DNA from: Pseudomonadota bacterium
GTDB taxonomy: Bacteria > Pseudomonadota > Alphaproteobacteria > Rhizobiales > Xanthobacteraceae
Assembly: GCA_023430245.1 (NCBI GenBank)
Contig: JAEZBA010000046.1
Span: 1-8,655, forward strand
Direction of reading: 5' to 3'
DNA: 8,655 bases
Shown: in pieces, positions 1 through 4,683 of the stretch
Numbering within the stretch: position 1 is the first letter of the stretch
How the letters are laid out: each line of letters opens with the position of its first letter
The notes under the pieces: generated by a model
The model's input: the letters and a program-made list of their open reading frames with translations, nothing else
The model's database searches: none
Told to the model about the DNA's origin: nothing
Made by a program: the position numbers and the translations under genes

Positions 1-413
1 GTGAAGCCGGCGAACTGGATGAAGGCGCGTTCCATCGCCACCGCGAGGGTCGGACCGGCGGTTTCATAAGCACCGCCCGGGCTGTTGAGCGCATTCAGAC
101 CGAAGGCGAAATACGAGCGCAGCGTGCCGTATTCGGTCTGGGTGCGAACGTCCGCCGTCATGCGGAAACGAGCCTGCATGGCGAAGGTCGAACCGTGCCG
201 GGTAAACGAACCCTGCGGGGTGCCTTCCGAGTACAGACCGCCGGCGGCGTTGTGATAGGTTTCAAGACGGACATAGCCGCCAATCTTGATGCAGGTATCG
301 GTACCCGGGATATAATAATAACCGACGCCATACAGGCTGCAGATCTTCACGTATTCTACTGATCTCTCCTGTTCGGCAAAAAAGTACGAGTTAGTACAGA
401 CACTTAGCCGCAT
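1..413 (-). pseudogene. Outer-membrane porin (Porin_2 type), signal peptide missing; runs off the window start
   Basis: Read leftwards, codons from about position 358 encode VEYVKICSLYG, then a tyrosine-rich stretch, PGTDTC, IKIGGYVRLE, and later ADVRTQTEYGTLRSYFAFG. This is the characteristic start of a mature Rhizobiales porin, a trimeric beta-barrel for passive diffusion across the outer membrane. Known family members begin with a hydrophobic signal peptide ending near AQA, then a short lead such as ADLPVKAKP before EYVKIC. Here that part, roughly 30 residues, is absent. The same frame stays open upstream to an ATG at 413-411, but those 21 residues (MRLSVCTNSYFFAEQE...) have no hydrophobic core and do not resemble a signal peptide. 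A protein made from ATG 413 or GTG 350 should therefore not reach the outer membrane. The family call is firm. Calling it a pseudogene is inference, because the 3' end lies outside the window and a sequencing or assembly error is possible. Confidence 0.7.
364..370 (-). promoter_or_regulatory. Orphan Shine-Dalgarno sequence in front of the porin
   Basis: The minus strand reads AGGAGAG here, a near-ideal ribosome binding site. No ATG, GTG or TTG lies at the usual 5-10 nt; the first in-frame start-type codon is GTG 350-348, 13 nt away and already inside the mature porin sequence. The arrangement suggests that the original start codon and signal-peptide codons were deleted between this site and codon EYV, leaving the old leader in place. 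Confidence 0.5.
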
Positions 414-769
414 GCGCGCCGGCCTTTTCCGGTCCGAATGCGGAGGCCGAACAGGGAATGGACTGGGTGCCGAAACGCACGACCGGCGCGGATTTCGATT
501 TTATTCCTGCAGGCATATTGTCGCAGGACGTCAGATCGTGCCGCGGAACTGATCATCGTTCTAGGTATGGCCTAGGTGGTCGCGTTTTCGGACATGATGG
601 GGCTGCTTGGGCCGGACGAGGCGTCGCAACGCCTCTCCTGCGAGGGCAACTCGAGGGCGAGAGAGCTGATTTATTCTCGGATGAGTGGAGGGCGCGACAA
701 TACGCGCAGCTTCTCGCTCGCGGCCGCTCGGCCGGCGCGGACAAGCCCAATGATACGGAACTAGGCCGG
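414..769. other. Gene-free stretch between the porin fragment and the integrase 3' end
   Basis: I see no convincing gene in these 356 bases: no long ORF with a family signature, no tRNA with a T-arm and CCA end, no CRISPR repeats. It does hold small structures: CCTGC/GCAGG (506-510/523-527), CTAGG-N5-CCTAG (561-575), a perfect 7-bp hairpin (618-635) and a doubled CGGCCG (721-734). A 9-nt tandem starting CTAGGCCG begins at 761 and overlaps the integrase stop codon. None is followed by a T-run, so none looks like an intrinsic terminator. The attachment site of the integrase may lie here, but no direct repeat proves it. Confidence 0.45.
618..635. repeat. Perfect 7-bp stem-loop
   Basis: GAGGCGT (618-624) and ACGCCTC (629-635) are exact inverted repeats around the loop CGCA. 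There is no T-tract on either side, which speaks against a rho-independent terminator. It could be a REP-like palindrome, a recombinase or integration-factor site, or the stem of an unrecognised small RNA. It lies about 135 nt beyond the integrase stop codon. Confidence 0.5.
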
Positions 770-1993
770 CTAGGCCGTGGTCGCCTGGTCGAACCGCGGG
801 ATGACTGCGGCGATCTCGACAGGGGACGCCGGAACCGTGACCGCGCCGGCAATCACATTGGCAACGACCTCGGCCGCGCTGTTCAGCGTGTCCTGCGCCA
901 GATGCGCATAGCGCTGTGTGGTGCGCGGCTGTGTGTGCCCGAGAAGTCCTTGCACGACGTAAAGGGACACGCCCTCATTCACGAGAAAGCTCGCAAAGGA
1001 ATGCCTCAGGTCGTGCAGCCTGAGGTCGTCCAGAATGGCTCGCTGCTTGATCCGGGTCCAGGGAAAGTGCAGCGACGGGCAGGGACGGCCGGTGATCGGC
1101 GAGGGGAAGATGTAGGGATTGCCGTCGATACGCGGGATCGATCGCAACAGCGCCATGGCCTGGCCATTCAGAGCGATCACGCGCGGCTTCCCGGACTTCG
1201 AAACGGGCACCAGCAGGGTGCGGCGCTGCCAGTCGATGTAATCCCACTTCGCGTGCGAGACCTCGTTACGGCGCGCGCCGGTGAGCAGCAGCATCATGAT
1301 GGTGTGCGCGGCGCTTCGATTCTCGTCGATATTGATCGAGGCGATCAGTCGCTTGGTCTCCTCGGGCGTGAGGAAGCGGTCGCGCTGCACATCGGGAGCG
1401 GTATTGAGCCCGGCGGTCGGATTTTCGCGAACGCCGGCAATCTTCCACTTGCGCGCCAGGTTGAAGATGAAACGGATCAGGATCAGCACCCGATTGGTCG
1501 TGCCGCTGGCATAACCCTTGTCGCGCATTTGCTGGATGAGGTCGGCAATCGCATCGCCGGAGATCTCGTCGATCGGTTTGGAGCCGAGCAGCGGCAGGAT
1601 GTGGACGCGAAAGACGGTCTCGTCGGTGCGCCAGCTCCGTTTGTAGGCCTTTACATGCGGCAGGTAGCGGTCGCGCACGAGTTCGGCGAGTGTCGGAATT
1701 TCCCGCAACTCCCTTCGACGAGCCTGCGGGTCGGCGCCGAGCAGGGCCTGGGCCAGGATCAGACGCGCCTTCTTGCGAGCCTGATCGAGCGAAAGGACAT
1801 CGGCTGGACCAATTTTGAATTGCCGCTCGCGACCGCGTTCGTCAGCATAGCGCTGATAGAATGTTTTTCCGCCCGAACGTCTGACCTCCAGCATGAAGCC
1901 CCGTTGGTCGGAATCGAAATAGTCGATCTTGGCTTTGGCCGGATCGCAGTTCGCGTTCTCGATGAAGGCCTTGGAGAGGGCTACTTTGGGCAT
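770..1993 (-). CDS. Tyrosine recombinase / phage-type integrase
   Basis: This 407-residue protein is a site-specific DNA recombinase that would integrate or excise a mobile element through a covalent 3'-phosphotyrosine intermediate. Residues ~1-90 look like the arm-type DNA-binding domain of P4-like integrases (FYQRY, IGPADVLSLDQARKKA). Residues ~100-195 are the SAM-like core-binding domain. The catalytic domain follows with the full set: Arg241 in LLLTGARRNEV, Lys266 in SKSGKP, His327 and Arg330 in LHDLRHSFAS, His353 in LLGHTQ and nucleophile Tyr362 in RYAHLA. Length is normal for the family and there is no frameshift, so the enzyme looks intact. The ATG at 1993 has only a weak AAGAG upstream. 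It is transcribed away from the divergent HTH gene, with palindromic operators between them. Relatives of this type usually use a tRNA or similar gene as target; none is visible here, so its target is unknown. Confidence 0.93.
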   Translation of the reverse strand: MPKVALSKAFIENANCDPAKAKIDYFDSDQRGFMLEVRRSGGKTFYQRYADERGRERQFKIGPADVLSLDQARKKARLILAQALLGADPQARRRELREIPTLAELVRDRYLPHVKAYKRSWRTDETVFRVHILPLLGSKPIDEISGDAIADLIQQMRDKGYASGTTNRVLILIRFIFNLARKWKIAGVRENPTAGLNTAPDVQRDRFLTPEETKRLIASINIDENRSAAHTIMMLLLTGARRNEVSHAKWDYIDWQRRTLLVPVSKSGKPRVIALNGQAMALLRSIPRIDGNPYIFPSPITGRPCPSLHFPWTRIKQRAILDDLRLHDLRHSFASFLVNEGVSLYVVQGLLGHTQPRTTQRYAHLAQDTLNSAAEVVANVIAGAVTVPASPVEIAAVIPRFDQATTA

Positions 1994-2024
1994 GGGACTC
2001 TTAAACGCAACTTTAATGAAGCCG

Positions 2025-2054
2025 ATGTCACACCAGATGACATTCCTTCGTCAA
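2025..2054 (-). promoter_or_regulatory. Candidate integrase promoter overlapped by an operator
   Basis: On the minus strand TTGACG (2054-2049, 5/6 to the sigma-70 -35 box) is followed after 18 nt by TGACAT (2030-2025), a poor -10 box with only three consensus bases. Transcription would start about 25 nt before the integrase ATG. The palindrome at 2026-2042 covers the -10 and half of the spacer, so a bound protein would block polymerase. The assignment comes from sequence inspection only. Confidence 0.4.
2026..2042. promoter_or_regulatory. 17-bp palindromic operator (integrase side)
   Basis: TGTCA (2026-2030), seven bases, TGACA (2038-2042): a perfect inverted repeat, extended by one more pair (A2025/T2043). 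The half-sites and spacing are identical to those of the copy at 2134-2150. It lies 33 nt upstream of the integrase start codon, inside the candidate promoter. The likely binder is the adjacent XRE protein (inference). Confidence 0.6.
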
Positions 2055-2082
2055 GCCATTGTAAAATAAAAGATATTTCGAG

Positions 2083-2105
2083 TGACACGTATGTCGTGTG
2101 TGACG
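2083..2105. promoter_or_regulatory. Three phased half-sites in the middle of the control region
   Basis: TGACA (2083-2087), TGTCG (2092-2096) and TGACG (2101-2105) begin exactly 9 nt apart. The first two overlap the perfect palindrome ACACG-TATGT-CGTGT (2085-2099). They match the half-sites of the two flanking 17-bp operators but use a different spacing, so this could be a weaker or cooperative binding site, or a site for another protein. Confidence 0.4.
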
Positions 2106-2133
2106 AATTGCGCGTCGTTAATCGAGAGTTTTG

Positions 2134-2150
2134 TGTCATAAGAAGTGACA
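2134..2150. promoter_or_regulatory. 17-bp palindromic operator (HTH-gene side)
   Basis: TGTCA (2134-2138), seven bases, TGACA (2146-2150), with the same geometry as 2026-2042 but a different spacer, so the match is confined to the half-sites as expected for a dimer-binding site. It ends 6 nt before the ribosome binding site of the HTH gene. A protein bound here could repress that gene, consistent with autoregulation. Confidence 0.6.
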
Positions 2151-2155
2151 TGCGC

Positions 2156-2161
2156 GGAGGG
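2156..2161 (+). promoter_or_regulatory. Ribosome binding site fixing the HTH gene start
   Basis: GGAGGG lies 5 nt before the ATG at 2167. The next in-frame ATG (2221), which would begin the protein close to the usual start of the HTH fold, has no purine-rich sequence in front. This favours the longer product with a 19-residue N-terminal extension. Confidence 0.65.
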
Positions 2162-2166
2162 TCGCT

Positions 2167-2487
2167 ATGATTGGCGATAACCGGCGCAAGAAGTTCTCGG
2201 TCGTGTTGAATCTTGTTGCCATGAACGAAGAGCGCCGCGAATTTGCATCCAAGGTCCGTGCGGCGCGCGCGTTGCTGGGCTGGAGCCAGGCCGAACTGGG
2301 TCAGCGCGTGGGAGTCACGCAGCGCTCGATTAATCGGCTTGAGCAGGCCGGGGTCGATGTGCGTCGCTCGACTGCGGTCGCGATCGAGGGCGTACTTCGG
2401 GACGAGGGTATTTCGTTCGAGGTGGTGCCCTCAGGCGGCTTTCGCATCATGGTGCAGCCGCGCCGAAAGCGAAGCTCGAACGATTGA
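2167..2487 (+). CDS. Small XRE-family HTH transcriptional regulator
   Basis: A 106-residue protein with one Cro/CI-type helix-turn-helix domain at about residues 26-80. The pattern is EFASKVRAARALLGWSQ, then helix 2 QAELGQRVG (41-49), then recognition helix TQRSINRLEQ (51-60). The tail is basic (PRRKR) and there is no peptidase or ligand-binding domain. It is therefore expected to act simply as a DNA-binding repressor or activator, probably as a dimer. It is divergent from the integrase across 173 bp containing two matching palindromes, the usual layout of a phage or island regulator that controls both the integrase and itself. That role is inferred from position. The gene ends 20 nt before the converging stop codon of the glycosylase gene, so the right edge of any mobile element must lie very close to 2488. 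The first 19 residues are not part of the HTH fold and could be an artefact if ATG 2221 is used. Confidence 0.85.
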   Translation: MIGDNRRKKFSVVLNLVAMNEERREFASKVRAARALLGWSQAELGQRVGVTQRSINRLEQAGVDVRRSTAVAIEGVLRDEGISFEVVPSGGFRIMVQPRRKRSSND

Positions 2488-2507
2488 GCGACCGGCAGGC
2501 CGGCCGC

Positions 2508-3200
2508 TTATGCGCTGCGTGCCTCAGCGCTATCGACAAAAGCGCGTGCCGCCGCAAACACCGCCCTGAACATCTTCGGCGTCAGCACGCCGGTATTGGT
2601 GTTGTAACGGGAGCAATGATAGCTGTCGAAAAGCGTGATGCGCCCGATCGCGTTCGCCGCGCCATGGCCGAATTTCACCGCTGACTTGCGCGCGCCCAGT
2701 GCGGTGACCGCGGCGTCATGCGCGATCCGCCCAAGCGCCACGATCGCCTGCAAATTCGCCATCTCCGCGATGGTCGCTTCCAGAAACGAACGGCAGGTGA
2801 GGATCTCTGCGGGCAGCGGCTTGTTTTCAGGTGGCACGCAGCGCACCGCATTGGTGACGCGCGCGTCGACAAGTTCGAGCGAATCGTCGACGCGCGCACC
2901 GAATTGCCCGCGCGCGAAGCCGTATTCGACCAGCGTTGCGTACAGCAGGTCGCCGGCATAATCGCCGGTAAAGGGGCGGCCGGTCCGGTTTGCGCCCTGC
3001 AATCCGGGGGCGAGCCCCACGATCAGAATCCGAGCGGAGAGGGGGCCGAAGGAGGCGACCGGCGCATTGAACCAGCCCGGCTCGCGATCGCGCCACTGCG
3101 ACCGGAACGCGACCAGCCGCGGGCAGCGCGGGCAGTCCCGCCCCGGTTTACCGCTGTCGCGAATGAACGCCGGATTCTCAGTCCTCGAAGTCGTCGCCAT
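2508..3200 (-). CDS. Uracil-DNA glycosylase, family 5 type (UDGb-like, 4Fe-4S)
   Basis: This base-excision repair enzyme removes uracil and other deaminated bases from DNA by hydrolysing the N-glycosidic bond. With the ATG at 3200 the protein has 230 residues. Cysteines 23, 26, 121 and 136 (CPRCPRL, NAVRCVPP, LTCRSF) fit the four iron-sulphur ligands of families 4 and 5. GLAPG followed by GANRTGRPFTGD (62-80) is the family-5 form of motif 1, lacking the polar catalytic residue of family 4. The second DNA-binding motif reads SYHCSRYNTNTG (193-204), where many relatives have HPS and Q. The frame is open further upstream to 3350, but that part lies over the neighbouring NYN gene and looks like its shadow. 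ATG 3200 overlaps the NYN stop by 23 nt and lacks a clear ribosome binding site, suggesting coupled translation. Confidence 0.85.
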   Translation of the reverse strand: MATTSRTENPAFIRDSGKPGRDCPRCPRLVAFRSQWRDREPGWFNAPVASFGPLSARILIVGLAPGLQGANRTGRPFTGDYAGDLLYATLVEYGFARGQFGARVDDSLELVDARVTNAVRCVPPENKPLPAEILTCRSFLEATIAEMANLQAIVALGRIAHDAAVTALGARKSAVKFGHGAANAIGRITLFDSYHCSRYNTNTGVLTPKMFRAVFAAARAFVDSAEARSA

Positions 3201-3825
3201 CGGGGCCGATATTGGCGCGCTGGGTCGGCCGTTGCAAAAATTGCGGTGTATGAGGACGCGGCTCGCGGCCTTCGCGCGGCTCCCGGACCGGACGCTCGGA
3301 CGGGTCGCGACCGATTTTGGATTGCAGGGTGATGATGTCGACGAACTCATCCGCCTGACGGCGTAACTCGTCGGCGATCATGGGGGGCTGGGACGACATG
3401 GTGGAGACCACCGTGACTCGCACGCCGCGCCGCTGCACTGCCTCGATCAGCGAGCGAAAATCGCCGTCGCCGGAAAACAGCACCATGTGGTCGATCGAAC
3501 CCGCCAGTTCCATGGCATCGACCGCGAGCTCGATATCCATGTTGCCCTTGACCTTGCGGCGACCGGTCTGGTCCACGAACTCTTTGGTCGCCTTGGTCAC
3601 GACGGTGTAGCCATTGTAGTCGAGCCAGTCGATCAGCGGGCGGATCGATGAATATTCCTGATCCTCGATCACTGCCGTGTAATAGAACGCCCGCAACAGA
3701 TACCCGCGCGACTGAAATTCCCGCAGCAGGCGCTTGTAGTCGATGTCGAAATTCAGGGATCGTGCGGTCGCGTAAAGGTTGGCACCATCAATAAAGAGCG
3801 CGGTCTTTTCGAGATTTGATCCCAT
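3178..3825 (-). CDS. LabA-like NYN-domain (PIN-fold) putative RNase
   Basis: A 215-residue protein. Residues ~6-167 form a NYN domain of the LabA/DUF88 type: ALFIDGANLY with Asp13, KGNMDIELAVDAM with Asp97 and LFSGDGDFRSL with Asp120 and Asp122. These are the acidic residues that hold Mg2+ in PIN-like nucleases, so metal-dependent RNA cleavage is the expected activity; the substrate is unknown. Residues 173-204 are a low-complexity Arg/Pro/Glu tail (RPVREPREGREPRP) and the last residues are acidic (DGDDFED), probably disordered. The tail may contact RNA or a partner. A possible AAGGA lies 12 nt before the ATG. The gene is divergent from rpoZ and overlaps the uracil-DNA glycosylase start. Homologues next to rpoZ are common in Rhizobiales, from memory of these genomes. 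Confidence 0.88.
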   Translation of the reverse strand: MGSNLEKTALFIDGANLYATARSLNFDIDYKRLLREFQSRGYLLRAFYYTAVIEDQEYSSIRPLIDWLDYNGYTVVTKATKEFVDQTGRRKVKGNMDIELAVDAMELAGSIDHMVLFSGDGDFRSLIEAVQRRGVRVTVVSTMSSQPPMIADELRRQADEFVDIITLQSKIGRDPSERPVREPREGREPRPHTPQFLQRPTQRANIGPDGDDFED

Positions 3826-4157
3826 TGTGCAGTCTGATCCTTGTTAATCCGCCGGAGCGGCTTGCCGCCTGGATGGCATTGGTCACGTAATGCGTCGGGT
3901 TGGCGGCAAATGATGGCCGTTTTGAGCGGCGCGAGACGCTGGAAAACCGTGCGGGACGCAGCGAAATTTGAGTGTCCTTACCAATATTCTGAAGCGGGCC
4001 GTTTGGTTCCGGCGCGGTCGTTAGCAGACGCCGGGTAGGCGGTCCAAGGCAAAACCGCCGGATGGTTCAGCGTAATTTACTTCTTGCGATTCCGGGGGCA
4101 TGGGGGTACCAACGCCCACAATTCCCAGTGAAAACCCGATATAGGAGTGACAAGCCG
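3826..4157. other. Divergent intergenic region between the NYN gene and rpoZ
   Basis: These 332 bases must carry promoters for both flanking genes. For rpoZ a weak candidate is TTGCGA (4084-4089), 17 nt, TACCAA (4107-4112). Small hairpins are GCGGC-TT-GCCGC (3857-3868, in the presumed NYN leader) and GGCGGT-N10-ACCGCC (4038-4059, in the presumed rpoZ leader). A 65-codon open frame (3841-4038, TTG start) has no recognisable domain or ribosome binding site and I do not call it. No RNA gene is seen. Confidence 0.35.
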
Positions 4158-4544
4158 ATGGCCCGTGTCACCGTCGAAGACTGCATTGACAAGGTTGAGA
4201 ACCGTTTCGAGCTCGTGCTTCTCGCGAGCCACCGCGCCCGCATGGTGTCGTCAGGTGCGCAGATCACGGTCGATCGCGACAACGACAAGAACCCGGTGGT
4301 GGCGTTGCGCGAGATCGCCGAGACCACCATTTCGCCCGGCGATCTGAAGGAAGATCTGATTCATTCCCTGCAGAAATATGTCGAGGTCGACGAGCCCGAG
4401 CCAGAGGCGCCGCTGATCGGAACCTCCGGTTCGGTCGATGCCGACGACACCGACGTCGCCATGGAGCACATGAGCGAGGAAGAATTGCTGAAGGGCCTGG
4501 AAGGGCTGACCCCGCCCGAGGCCCAGCCCGAAGAAGAGGAATAG
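4158..4544 (+). CDS. rpoZ: RNA polymerase omega subunit
   Basis: The 128-residue omega subunit binds the beta' C-terminus, helps assemble core RNA polymerase and forms one side of (p)ppGpp binding site 1. The N-terminus MARVTVEDCIDKVENRFELVLLA and the following SHRARM match the family closely, and the MAR motif (Ala2, Arg3) contributing to the ppGpp pocket in E. coli is conserved. VVALREIAE is the second conserved helix. The C-terminal third is highly acidic (EPEPEAP, PEEEE), as in other alphaproteobacterial omegas, and longer than in E. coli. The start is ATG 4158 with AGGAG at 4143-4147; the frame is open upstream but those residues do not match omega. A strong terminator follows directly and rsh comes next, a gene association that also exists in enterobacteria (rpoZ-spoT). 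Confidence 0.96.
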   Translation: MARVTVEDCIDKVENRFELVLLASHRARMVSSGAQITVDRDNDKNPVVALREIAETTISPGDLKEDLIHSLQKYVEVDEPEPEAPLIGTSGSVDADDTDVAMEHMSEEELLKGLEGLTPPEAQPEEEE

Positions 4545-4571
4545 AGCCGCCAATTCAGGCTCCAGCATCAG

Positions 4572-4596
4572 GGCCCGGCATTTGCCGGGCCTTTTT
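4572..4596 (+). terminator. Rho-independent terminator after rpoZ
   Basis: GGCCCGGCA (4572-4580) pairs perfectly with TGCCGGGCC (4583-4591) and is followed at once by TTTTT, with further T's after one G. An 8-bp stem with a four-base loop is the realistic fold. It lies 27 nt beyond the rpoZ stop and should end most rpoZ transcripts before rsh. No T-run is present for the opposite direction. Confidence 0.85.
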
Positions 4597-4619
4597 GTTT
4601 CTTAACCCTTCACCATGAC

Positions 4620-4651
4620 CTTGCGGGTTCGACGAAGGCCCGTGATATGAT
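4620..4651 (+). promoter_or_regulatory. Candidate rsh promoter with extended -10
   Basis: TGATATGAT (4643-4651) is an extended -10 element (TG, one base, then TATGAT, 5/6 to consensus). CTTGCGG (4620-4626) may serve as the -35, with a long 19-nt spacer that the extended -10 could compensate. It lies between the rpoZ terminator and the rsh start, where a promoter is needed. The predicted start site is near 4658. Confidence 0.4.
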
Positions 4652-4683
4652 TTTCCAGGCCGCATCGCCGGCCGGAGCGAGTT

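Noticed and set aside
371..395. GTAC-N6-GTAC followed by six T's on the minus strand as a terminator
   Set aside because: A four-pair stem is too weak, and the site lies in the presumed porin leader, where termination would make no obvious sense.
692..726. Plus-strand codons reading RDNTRSFSLAA, resembling an alphaproteobacterial tmRNA tag peptide
   Set aside because: No stop codon follows the final alanines, and I see no tRNA-like acceptor half or T-arm nearby. Probably chance.
2025..2150. Possible PhoB boxes from repeated TGTCA
   Set aside because: PhoB boxes are direct repeats at 11-nt spacing; here the half-sites are inverted with 12-nt or 9-nt spacing.
458..2170. 570-codon open frame on the plus strand running antisense to the integrase and ending in an ATGA overlap with the HTH gene
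   Set aside because: The opposite strand encodes a complete, motif-rich integrase. The plus-strand translation is low-complexity and shows no family signature, as expected from a GC-rich shadow frame.
2488..2507. GGCCGGCC palindrome between the converging HTH and glycosylase genes as a terminator or attachment site
   Set aside because: No loop and no T-run; no second copy seen near the integrase to support an attachment repeat.
3201..3350. 50-residue N-terminal extension of the uracil-DNA glycosylase
   Set aside because: It lies wholly over the NYN reading frame, is Ser/Arg-rich without family similarity, and the glycosylase fold starts after ATG 3200.
3841..4038. 65-codon TTG-started frame upstream of rpoZ
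   Set aside because: No ribosome binding site, no recognisable domain, and it lies in the expected promoter region.
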